A DNA stretch of 64,000 nucleotides from Callorhinus ursinus (Eukaryota > Chordata > Mammalia > Carnivora > Otariidae): NCBI RefSeq assembly GCF_003265705.1, contig NW_020312968.1, positions 1,964,538 to 2,028,537 of the forward strand, read 5' to 3'. The notes beneath the pieces are model-generated. The model saw nothing but the letters and a program-made list of their open reading frames with translations, did no database searches and was not told where the DNA came from. Each line of letters opens with the position of its first letter. Position 1 is the stretch's first letter. Made by a program: the position numbers and the translations under genes. Shown here piece after piece: positions 45,902 to 55,864 of this stretch.

Positions 45902-46094
45902 TTTATTATTATTATTTTTAAGATTTTATTTACTTATTTGTCAAAGAGAGAGGAAACACAAGCCAGGAGAGTGGGAGAGGGAGAAGCAGGCTTCCCGCCG
46001 AGCAGGGAGCCCAATGCGGGGCTCGATCCCAGGACCCCGGGATCATGACCTGAGCCGAAGGCAGACGCTTAACGACTGAGCCACCCAGGCGCCC
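45902..46094 (-). mobile_element. CAN-SINE, antisense
   Basis: ATTATTTTTAAGATTTTATT, GAGCAGGGAGCCC, AGGACCCCGGGATCATGACC, GACTGAGCCACCCAGGCGCC. Flanks ATAGAACCTTTA and ATAGAAGAACCTTTA form a TSD with a 3-nt difference. Confidence 0.93.
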
Positions 46095-46439
46095 GATAGA
46101 AGAACCTTTAAAAAAAAAATGATGCAGTTGCTTTCTGTGGAAGTATGACGTCAGCACTCTATAAATATATACTAAGTAACTTACGGGAGTTCATGCTATT
46201 CCATAGAATTAGCTGCTAGGGTAAAAACAAACTGCCTGTCTCCCTATGTAGGAAGTGTTGACACAGTTTCTTCCGGTGTTTCGTCCATAGTTTGCAGGAA
46301 AGTTTAAGTATTTGAAGAATTCAAGCATTGGTCTGTTACACAGGCACTAGTTAGAGACCCATTTGCGTATTTTCTTTATTATGATGCTTCTAAAAACATT
46401 TATCTTGTTTACACTTATTGGTTTTGGCTTTTGGTTTTT

Positions 46440-46658
46440 CCTTTTTTTTAAATTATTTTTATTTGTTTTTTAAAAAGATTTTATTTGAGAGAGACAGAGC
46501 ACGAGTGGGGGTGGGGGGAGAGGCAAAAGGCAAAGAAGAGGGAGAAGCAGACTCCCTGCTGAGTGCGGAGCCAGGACGTGGGGCTCGATCCCAGGACCCT
46601 GGGATCATGGCCTGAGCTGAAGGCAGATGTTCAACCCTCTGAGCCACCCAGGTGCCCC
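46440..46658 (-). mobile_element. CAN-SINE, antisense
   Basis: TTTTTTAAAAAGATTTTATT, GAGAGAGACAGAGCACGAG, GGGATCATGGCCTGAGCTGA, GAGCCACCCAGGTGCCCC. TSD TTGGTTTTT at 46431-46439 and 46659-46667. Confidence 0.93.
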
Positions 46659-46667
46659 TTGGTTTTT

Positions 46668-48996
46668 GGTTTTTTAGACACAGAATCAAACACTGGATCC
46701 AGGTAAAGGATTCTTTAATGAGAATGCATTTTTCACTGTTGTGCAATGAATATTTGATGGCATTTTTGCTGCTTTGAAACAGGAAGGTGCTGTAAATACC
46801 TCGGAGAAAGCTTTTCAATAAGTTCACGTTGCTTGTCAAGAAGAGGCTGATGATTGTCTAGCAATTAGAAGCCATGCTGTAGTTTCCCTTCCCCTAAATT
46901 AGATGTATGGGTCTCTTACATTCAGCCAACTCCATGAAAAGATACAGAGTTTCCATAAGAACAATTCCTGTGAGGTTTCAGTAGCTCATAATGCCATTAC
47001 CCTAATTGATCAGTCTTTAACCTGCTCACTTCTTAAATAAGATTCACTTTTTTTTTCATTTTGCCAACATCAGCAGTTAAATGGTCCCCCCCTTTTTTTA
47101 AATAGCGTGTGTTAGAAGTAGAATTTAATCCCAGCCCTCCTTATGAAGACCAGAATCATTTCCTTGTCATAAAACTCTTTCTGAGAATAGTGATAGTGCT
47201 TTGCTAAAAGTGTTCCGTCGAAAAGACTTTCCATAAGCATGCAGACAAACATGATATGTGTGTATTATGAGATGCGACCGGTAATGGTAACCACACTTGG
47301 CAGAGGTCCTGTGATCTTTCAGTGTTATGAGTTGTTGGCCTGGGATGGTTTAGATGTGGCCCAGCCTCCAGGGAGGAACCTGAATCAAATACCAGGAGAC
47401 TTCCCTACCTCAGGAGGTTAAACACAGAAGCCAACACTCTCCTCAAACCCATCGAGTCAGTTAATTGTTAGATTTATAATTCCATAATTGATACTCATAT
47501 GGATGGTTAGGCAGTTAACTGGCCATATGGAAGTGAGGTGGAATTATAATCAAGGCAGAATTGAACAGCAGAGTAAAAACTCAGCAGCTTTTTGGCTTTG
47601 GTGCTATGGGAAAAAGGGATCTGGACTGAGGATGAATACCTGGTTAATATGTTCTTGAGAAGTGCCTAATAGCTTTTTCTTAAGACTAGGGTTGCAAGAA
47701 ATAACCATGAAATGCGAGAGAAATTAGATTTAAGATAAGATTGGCAAAAGGGATGAGTATTTTAAAACCATTACAGCCCATTGGACTTTTACTTGGGCTA
47801 TACAACAGAACGTACAAGCTGGGAGTAGACGACCAGCCATGAATTTACTTGATTCATAGTGACCATGATTTTTGTGTTTCTGCATTTACACCTGCCTCAG
47901 TCTGCTCTGGGGTGCTCTAGCTATCCCTGCCTCCTGCCATCAAGGCTCCCTGGCTGTGCCTTTTGCTGGATAGGATTTTGTCCATTGCCTCCTGCAAAGG
48001 AAATGCTCAGAGGCTATGTTGCAGTGAATTTCCAAAGTAGTTGAAGATATCACCTTCATAAACAAAAGGACTGATTTTATTTTCTTTCTCCCTTCCTTCT
48101 TTTGATGATTAAAAGAACATTTAAAGGACTCCACATTTTTTTCCCTGTCTTGACCCATTAAAAGAAATACTGTTAGATGGCACAGTATTGGCAGTGAGTA
48201 GAAATACAAAGCAGGTTTAACATTAACCTTACGGAGAAACAGTGGAAGACCAATGAAAAGAAAGAAAAGGCTTACTAATAATATTGCATACTGGTATAAT
48301 TAAATAAATATGGAAAATTTCATGCATTTAGATGGTGGTCTAGATCCTAACACTTCACCGCCCACTTTCAAATAGAAGCTATTTTTGTAAGCACGTAGGA
48401 GTCCAGTAATATCATTTTGGCTAGAAATTTTAAGTTTACATCACCAGTATTAAGCAGGGACAAGGAAGTTAAAGGAGAGAATGTTTAGATATCAGAAAGT
48501 GAATTCCGTTTAACTGTGAGAGGTAGAGCTTGGAATATTGCCACAGTTTGGGGGAAGACGTTTTAGTGACACCATGTTTTCCATGATTCTTACATACATA
48601 TATATAAAATCTACACACACAACATGTGGGAGTAGTCATTGTCCAGAATTCTAGAATTCACAATTTTATAACTGGCTTATAGTGATTCATATAAAATCTT
48701 TTTCTTTTTTTTTTAAAACTGTACATTTGAAGAAATTGTGAATTATGGATTTTTTTTCTTACTAGTAAAGTGGTATCTCTTGGAATGACTTCTTAATTGT
48801 CCGTGGTAAAGTATATCTTGCTGGTCAAAACATCTTAATATAAGGTCAATTCAGAATTATAATTGAAGAAGGGACTTAAAAAATTTTTTTTTCCAGCGAG
48901 TCTAATTATAAAAGCATCTTGTAGTAATATTACCCATGATCAAATTTGTGGCTAGCATTGTATGTCTTGTCTTCATTTTGTACATTTCTTTTAGTT
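46668..48996 (+). other. Intron 1, unique sequence
   Basis: No interspersed repeat recognised. A short TA/CA-rich run lies at about 48591-48625. Confidence 0.4.
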
Positions 48997-49012
48997 TTAT
49001 GATTAGATTCTT

Positions 49013-49214
49013 TTTAAAAATTATTTATTTATTTATCTATTTATTTGACAGAGAGCAAGAGAGCATGAGCGCACAAGCAGGGGGAGTGGGAGAGGGAGAA
49101 GCAGACTCCTCACTGAGCAGGGAGCCTGACATGGGGCTTGATTGATCCCAGGACCCTGGGATCATGACCTGAGCAGAAGGCAGAAGCTTAACCGAATGAG
49201 CCACCCAGGCATCC
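49013..49214 (-). mobile_element. CAN-SINE, antisense, left member of a double insertion
   Basis: ATTTATTTATTTATCTATTT tail, GACAGAGAGCAAGAGAGC, GGGGCTTGATTGATCCCAGG, GAGCCACCCAGGCATCC. Flanked by TTATGATTAGATTCTT at 48997-49012 and 49215-49230. Confidence 0.95.
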
Positions 49215-49230
49215 TTATGATTAGATTCTT

Positions 49231-49429
49231 TTTTTTTTTTAAAGATTTTATTTTTTATTATTTGAGAGAGAGAGAATGAGAGATAGAGAGCACGAGAGGG
49301 AAGAGGGTCAGAGGGAGAAGCAGACTCCCCGCAGAGCAGGGAGCCCGCCGTGGGACTCGATCCCGGGACTCCAGGATCATGACCTGAGCTGAAGGCAGTT
49401 GCCCAACCAACTGAGCCACCCAGGCATCC
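49231..49429 (-). mobile_element. CAN-SINE, antisense, right member of a double insertion
   Basis: T-tail, AAAGATTTTATTTTTTATTA, GAGAGAGAGAATGAGAGA, GGGACTCGATCCCGGGACTC, GAGCCACCCAGGCATCC. It is flanked by the same TTATGATTAGATTCTT at 49215-49230 and 49430-49445. Its GA tract and middle differ from its neighbour, so it is not a simple tandem copy. Confidence 0.95.
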
Positions 49430-49574
49430 TTATGATTAGATTCTTAATAATACTTGCCCGCCATTCCCCTCTTCTGTTCCTAGGACCTGGATAAATACAG
49501 CTTGATGCATGGTCTTCATTTATTAGAGCTCATTAGAGAGGTGCTTGATCCTGGATATGTAGGGTCTAGTGTTA

Positions 49575-49825
49575 CCAAGCACTGATTTAGAAGCGCCAGG
49601 AACTGTGTTATACTTACCATCTCATTTGTCCTCACTGTACCCCTATGTGAAAGAGGTGGTATTTTGCTTGCTTAGAGATCAGGAAACGGGTTCACAGAGC
49701 CTCAGTGACTCTTCCAAGGCACACGGTCAGACGGTGAGGAAAGAAGCTTCTCCAGGGTTTAAACTCGGCTTTGTCTTACTCGCAAACCGTGGCTCTTTAT
49801 ACTGCGCTACATTGCTTTTCCAGTA
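49575..49825 (-). mobile_element. MIR SINE, antisense
   Basis: 'Ttaccatctcatttgtcctc', 'agatcaggaaacgggttcac', 'aggcacacggtcagacggtg' are the reversed MIR core (ctcatttaatcctc, gatgaggaaactg, aggtcacacagc). Confidence 0.8.
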
Positions 49826-49950
49826 GCTTTGCCTATTTCAGAAATTAATTTATCTCCCAGAACAAGCAATTTTCTCTCTGCTAGGTGTTATGACCTATTT
49901 TCTGTTTCGTAACATTGCCAAGGACATAATTTAAGACTATGTATGTTTTT

Positions 49951-50145
49951 GTTTTATTTATTTATTTAAAAGATTTTATTTATCTGTTTGAGAGAGAAAG
50001 AGAGCAGGAGCGGGGGCGGGGGGGAAGCAGACTCCCCGCTGAGCAGGGAGCCTGCAGGCCAATGTGGGGCACATCCTAGGACCCTGGGATCAGGGCCTGA
50101 GCCAATGCCAGATGCTTAACGCACTGAGCCACCAAGGCGCCCCTG
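49951..50145 (-). mobile_element. CAN-SINE, antisense
   Basis: ATTTATTTAAAAGATTTTATT, GAGAGAGAAAGAGAGCAGG, CTGAGCAGGGAGCCTGC, GAGCCACCAAGGCGCCCC. TSD GACTATGTATGTTTTT at 49935-49950 and 50146-50161. Confidence 0.95.
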
Positions 50146-50219
50146 GACTATGTATGTTTTTAATTGTCAGTATGTCACTGTTTTGTTTTTTGAGCAAATA
50201 AACAGTAATAACAGGTAGT

Positions 50220-50262
50220 TCAGAAGCTAAATCACATAGTCGGAAGCTAAATCACATGGGAA
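50220..50262. repeat. 21-bp tandem duplication
   Basis: GAAGCTAAATCACAT occurs twice, 21 bp apart, with a CATAGTCG spacer. Confidence 0.85.
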
Positions 50263-50480
50263 AAAAAAGAAAAGAGTCAAATCCTCCACCGGGTGCCAAC
50301 CCCTCCCTTGGGTATATGCCATGGAGCATTTGGGCCTCAGGGGCGCTTGTTATTGGCTTAATTGTTTAGCTCAGTAACTTCCCTGGGCTTTTGCAGTTGT
50401 GCACTTTATTAGAAAGGGATGAATATCAAATTGTATTGAGACCGTATGAATGTAGTTTTGATTAAAAAAAAAAACATGGG

Positions 50481-50681
50481 GGGCGCCTGGGTGGCTCAGT
50501 CATTAAGCTCTGCCTTCAGCTCAGGTCATGGTCCCAGGGTACTGGGATTGAGCCCCACATCGGGCTCCCTGCTCAGCGGGAAACCTGCTTCTCCCTCTGC
50601 CACTCCCTCTGCTTGTGTTCCCTCTCTCGCTGTGTCTCTCTCTGTCAAATAAATAAGTAAAATCTTAGAACAAAACAAAAC
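50481..50681 (+). mobile_element. CAN-SINE, sense, young
   Basis: GGGCGCCTGGGTGGCTCAG head, GAGCCCCACATCGGGCTCC, CT-rich middle, CAAATAAATAAGTAAAATC tail, then an AAC-rich tail end. TSD at least ACATGGG (50474-50480 and 50682-50688). Confidence 0.95.
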
Positions 50682-50688
50682 ACATGGG

Positions 50689-53574
50689 CTCAAATACCAA
50701 CTAGGACAGGTGGATCATCAAGGAATCATTTCCCATTTTTTTAAATGTAAAAACAAAAGCAATCTAAGATGTGGTATCGTATAATTTTGAGTGTTTTATG
50801 CAGTGTAAGAAAAGAGAACCGTTTGACCTTGAGGTTTAGCCAGGTTCACTGAACTAGGATTGATTGTATTTCCTTCTCCAGGAGTTGAGAGGTGCTCTTG
50901 GTCCTGCAGGAAGTAATGTTTGCGTAGTCGGAATGTTGTAAATGTAGCTAAATAGTTTACTGGTTAATCTCCACACAAGACAAGATAGAAAAAAACAAAA
51001 AACAAAAAACAAAGCAAGGCTTAAAAACCTGGCCAGTTCAGGAAGAGGGAAAGAGCAGACTGAAGTCCCTGACTAGACAGCAGGAGGGAAAGAGAGTTCA
51101 TAGAGGGATAGGTCGGGATGCTAATTTCCTTCTCTTCCGTGGTGGGATGTCAAGATACACTGTGTAAGGCTGTTGAAACAAGAAACAGAGCTAACCAATT
51201 GAAGAGCTAAAAATAGCATAATCAAGAAAACTAGGGAAGAATTAGAGGTGAAGGAAGTGTGAATGAGTTAGATATGAGGGAGGCAGGCAGGCAGGCAGTC
51301 AATAGATTCTGTCTGAGGTTGACAAATCAAGAAGAGATACAAGCCTATTATTTGGTTAAGCTGATAACCACAAGGACTGTAAAAACAATAATAATGGAAG
51401 GGAGTAGAAGTGGGGACTATGGGCTCAGGGACGCTTCCTTACCACTTATTATCACCTGGTTCTGTTTGGAAAAATTTAACTGCATATGCATTACTTTTAA
51501 GGTAATTTGAGAAAAAAAGATTTTAACACTCGTGGATGCACGGTCTCCAGACCACCTTTTCCACATACACTCTTCTATCGCTATTTCCAAGCCACCAAGG
51601 GACTGCTATCGCTAATGGCAGAGCGCTCGAGTTCCCGAAGAATCCGGACAGTGGTAGGTTGGGGTGGGGTGGTAAGCAACTTACACCCACAGTCACATTC
51701 AAGTCTTCAGCGGGTTTCATGTTTGGATTCTGATCCAAATGTGGCAGAAAACGACCACCCTTCCTCAAAGGTGCAAAGCAGAAGGCTCCTGCGGCTCGTT
51801 AGGCCCTTCCTGCCAGGAAAGCGTAGCACCGGCCCTCACTAACGCTCGTGCTGTCTGGGGACCCCACTCCCTCTGCTAGGCTGCCGTAGCCCCCTGGCGC
51901 ATAGATGCCTGCGTTGCCTTTGTTTTCTCTGGTCTGAGGAGTGGCCGAGCCTCAGGGCACCGACTTCCTTCCAGGAACTTCCTGCAAGGGGAAATTTCGA
52001 CTTTTCTGTATGAATACTCCAAATGCCTGTGGGCCAAACAATGGCCATAAGCAGTTGTTTTTCAAGGGACTTGGTTTTGTTTTGACCTTGGGAAGTGTGG
52101 ATTGTTGTGTTCATGGCGCCTCCAGGTGGGCAGTCAAGGAAGGGCATCGTGGGGGGCAGAGGGAGGGTAGGAGCCCCTGGAGGATGATGACTTGCTTGTG
52201 CCATTTTCCCTTTTAGCCCTGGGCTGTGTGGTTCCGGGGACAGCTGTTCAGTAACGGGGCGGGGGGGTGAGGGGTGGGGAGGAGTGTGGTTCAGTTACAG
52301 GGGTTTGGGTGGGGAGTGGAGTCCAGGGAGCAGGGAGCGGCTGGGGAAGGAACTTACTTGGGAGTTCCTGCCAGTAGCTCAAGGATGCACCCAGGCTCAG
52401 AAGGTTGTGTAAATAGATGCCTCTATCCGTGTGTCCCTCTTTGCCTCTCTCCAGCCCAGTTTCTAAGTAATCCCATCTTTTGTGTTACAGGAACTCCAAG
52501 GGGGCTATTCTGAGCTTCCCCCAGTAGCAGGAAAACCTTGTCTACTGATTGTACCCACACATTTCCCTATCAGGAGTTGAGTTGCTGTTGATTTAGTCCG
52601 GGGCTGCCAAGCCCGCCGCCACCATGATTGAAGTGGGTGGTTATAAGTGAGTGGCACCGTCTGGGTGGGGACTTTGGCAAACTAAAATCTCATGGCTCAT
52701 TGAAGTTGTTCAGCTTCGAATGTTGCCATGTATGGAGAGCAGGCTTAGGGCTTGACAGAGCTTCTAGTTTTTCAAGAAAAACAAGGAATCTGGGTTTATG
52801 ATGAAAACTCTTGTATTTTAAATGTTGCCAACTAATTTAAAATTTTTAAAACTATTGCCTAGACTTCAAAAACAATTTTTATTCAGTGGGTAATGTCTGA
52901 GAACCGCCAGTTCTTGCCTCTGGTTAAGACTCTAACCCTTGCCTCCTGAATGTTCTTCTGCCCTGATGGTTGAAAATGAGCTGAACTTCTACTGGGCACT
53001 TCATTTATAGTCCATCTTGTCCCCAAAGCATTTTAAAGATGCTCTTATTGTATATAAGATATGTAAGTTAGAAGTAGGTGAACACGTCAAAACAATTGTA
53101 CGATGAAAAGTGGAACCAGAATGAAATTGTACGTACGTGTCTGTGAGCACGCCAGTGGATCTCACATGGGGCATGGGACTTCCTAGCAACTTGCTCAACA
53201 CGGAAGCCAGAAGCCTTTTCACCTGGACAATTTGGGATGGCCATTAAACAAACTATGTAACAGAGGTTGCCAAGATCAGAGGCTACTTCCTAAATGGTCT
53301 TCAAAGGAACGCAGTGAATCATAAGAGAGGCAAGGCCCTCATGGCAGCGTGGGTTTTATAGGACTTGTTCTTTTCCACTGTCCTGTATTAAAAGGCTGAT
53401 ACCATGTACCCTACTATATAGTTTAGGGGGTGAGGTAATGAGGAGGGCTGAGCTGTAGGTACAAGTCTTCCGGTGGTCTGACTGTGGGTGGGGAGTGGGG
53501 TGGCGGTAGGAGATGGGTAGTTTGGGAGACGAGGAGGTGTAGGATTCATCTCTGGAAGCGGGGGGCTGGGTTTG
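50689..53574 (+). other. Intron 1, mostly unique sequence
   Basis: Has a GGCA run near 51281-51298, a G-rich stretch near 52257-52285, and the isolated Kozak ATG with a donor-like site at 52615-52652. I recognise no interspersed repeat. Confidence 0.45.
52615..52652 (+). other. Perfect Kozak ATG with 8-codon frame overlapping a splice-donor-like site
   Basis: GCCGCCACCATG at 52615-52626 is the full vertebrate initiation consensus. The frame reads MIEVGGYK and stops at 52648-52650. The bases AA/GTGAGT, starting 23 nt after the A of the ATG, form a good 5' splice site that would remove the stop. Spliced to GNAQ exon 2 it would be out of frame (23 nt versus the needed phase 1). It may well be chance, and no CpG island surrounds it. 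Confidence 0.3.
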
Positions 53575-53768
53575 AATCCTAGTCCCGGCCCTTGCTAGTG
53601 GTAGAACCTGGGCTGAGTTGCTTTGTTTTTCTAAACCTCAGTTTCCCCATCTATGAAATGGGCATGATTACGTAATAGGATCACTCTCCTAAGGCGCCAT
53701 CTGGCTTAACTGATTTAGTTCAAAGAACTCTCTCATTGCACTTCCTGGTATCCAGTGAGCATTCCTTG
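53575..53768 (+). mobile_element. MIR SINE
   Basis: 'Gggtttgaatcctagtcccg', 'gggctgagttgctttgtttt', 'cctcagtttccccatctatg' and 'aaatgggcatgattacgtaa' match the MIR consensus well. Confidence 0.88.
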
Positions 53769-53899
53769 TATGGAATTAGAGACTTTGCCAGCAGTGGGAA
53801 CTTAATTGTCAAAATGATTCAGTGTGGCTGTCTGAGATTTATTTACAGAACTTAAGCTGTTTTTGTTTGCCATAATAAAATATTCTCTTCCGCTGAATC

Positions 53900-54015
53900 C
53901 CTGGTCACCAAAAATATGTCGAGCACCTATGTGCAAAGTGTTTTTGCAGGGTTCAGTGGAATGGCCCCTGGTCTCAAGGAACTTGTATTTTGGTTAACAA
54001 GATAAATATGGAAGA
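53900..54015. mobile_element. Ancient mammalian repeat, family unsure
   Basis: 'Tgtcgagcacctatgtgcaa', 'gggttcagtggaatggcccc', 'ctggtctcaaggaacttgta' share the pattern of the repeat at 43141, more diverged. Confidence 0.4.
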
Positions 54016-54504
54016 GTACAAGACAGGGTGGACCAGGGGTCATCCCAGCACGGCTGTGGCCATTCGGAGATGGCTTGTCACAGTGGTCTGATACCAGAGG
54101 AAGGTTTCACAGACTGATGGTCGTCTTTATTATTTTCAGGCTGGATTTTTGTAGTTTGAATCATCCCAAACACCGTACAAGAAGATTTCCAGCCATGTTA
54201 ACAAAGTACAGTGGGGATTTACCTCAGTATTTTTATATGAATCGTTATAGGAGAGAGCGTACCGGCAGCAATTAGCCATGCTTGGCAATTTGTATTAATT
54301 AAACATTATCATGGGTAATTTAGGCTGGGCCATCATATGCATATTTTAGCGTTACACAGAGTGCTCGTAGCTGCTGGCCTTGGGTACGCAGGGAGATGGA
54401 GATCTTTGTCACAGGCATGGCTAGGCACCCCACTTGAAAATGCAAGCCCGCCCAGAGCAGAACCTAAACCGCTCCCCCCCCTTAGCGGCCCCTGTGGCCT
54501 GGGG
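54016..54504 (+). other. Intron 1, unique sequence
   Basis: No feature recognised. Confidence 0.4.
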
Positions 54505-54672
54505 GGGAGTTAGGTGGCCTCTCTCTGCCTCGGTTGTACCATCGGTGAATGGGGGTATGATTGTACTAGTGTCTGCTTCGTAAGGCGTGCTGTAAACATG
54601 ACATGACTAAGTATCTTTGAAGTCCTTAGAACAGTGTCTGGCAAAGAGCGAGCATGTGTTAGTTATTGTCAT
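54505..54672 (+). mobile_element. MIR SINE fragment
   Basis: 'Ctctgcctcggttgtaccat', 'gtgaatgggggtatgattgt', 'cttagaacagtgtctggcaa' in MIR order. Confidence 0.72.
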
Positions 54673-55090
54673 CCGTCCCTCTTGGAACAATCAATATTTA
54701 ATTTTTAAAGACTGCTGTCTGGTCAGGCTTGGGCATGCGGCCTGTAGTTTCAGAAGGGAACACAGCTGATGATGCACAAGGGGATGGAAGCTCATAACTT
54801 TCTGGCACTCTGGACCTCATTAGCTCCATGACTGTGGAAACACGGGGGGTGGGGGGGCAGTGGGGAGGGTTCTTCTTTCAGACCCAGATGTTGGAAGTGC
54901 AGCTCCAGCCTCAGCTGCAGCTCCCTGGCTCTGTAACACATGGCAAGTTCATCAGGCCCCTCATCTGTGTCTGCCAAAGATGCCTAACCTCTCCTTCCTG
55001 AGTTGAATTTTCATCCGCTCAGAATGCACTGGGAGCAGGTAATGGTTGAGAAATAGGTGGGCCAGTGGCTTATAGTCTTAGAGTGCTATT
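54673..55090 (+). other. Intron 1, unique sequence
   Basis: Contains a G-rich run near 54845-54870; nothing else noted. Confidence 0.4.
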
Positions 55091-55107
55091 AAAAATGAAA
55101 GGAGATG

Positions 55108-55284
55108 GGGCGCCTGGGTGGCTCAGTCGTTAAGCGTCTGCCCTCGGCTCGGGTCATGATCCCAGGGTCCTGGGATCAAGCCCCGCATCGGGCTCCCTGT
55201 TCGGCGGGAAGCCTGCTTCTCCCTCTCCCACTCCCCCTGCGTGTGTTCCCTCTCTCTATCAAATAAATAAATACAGTCTTTAAA
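55108..55284 (+). mobile_element. CAN-SINE, sense, very young
   Basis: GGGCGCCTGGGTGGCTCAGT head with intact CpGs, GAGCCCGC-type middle, short CT tract and CAAATAAATAAATACAGTC tail. Perfect 17-bp TSD AAAAATGAAAGGAGATG at 55091-55107 and 55285-55301. It is one of the least decayed copies in the window. Confidence 0.97.
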
Positions 55285-55301
55285 AAAAATGAAAGGAGAT
55301 G

Positions 55302-55864
55302 TAAATGTCACTACTAAATATGATCAATTTGATTTCAGGTGTTCATAGGAATTTGCATATATAGTATTCATCATATGAGATAATTAAATTTTACCGTATT
55401 ACCTTACGGTAGCCCAATAAAGACTTTCATTGATTGCTCAGCTTCTGTGTTTCTCCAGGTTCCCCTCTTTCCCATCGGAAAAGTGACTTGAGTCTTGGGG
55501 TGTGCTTTTGAACCCTTCCTAATGGAGTCCCGTTCCTCCGTGCTGAGAGCCCGCTCTCAGGCCCATCGGTGCGGCTCCCATATGCATCTGGCTTCTGAGG
55601 CCTCCTTTCCGGAGACGTGCTCAGCCATGAGAGGCTGTAGAGAGGTGGAGACGTAGACTGGCCATGGATAAGAATACACGCCGATCCCTGGAGCTGCACA
55701 CGCAGGACAGGGAGGGCGATCTTGCCACGGAGCCAGGTTCTCAGCCCACTTGTAATCTGAAAATGCGTGCATGATATCATGACTTCTTTCTTGGAGCGGT
55801 TCATTTTAGTTTTCCTTACAGGAAAATTCTTGGCCATTCTCACACAATTACTCTTCAAATGAAA
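55302..55864 (+). other. Intron 1, unique sequence
   Basis: 55555-55760 is richer in CpG and gives chance frames on the minus strand. No product recognised. Confidence 0.4.
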
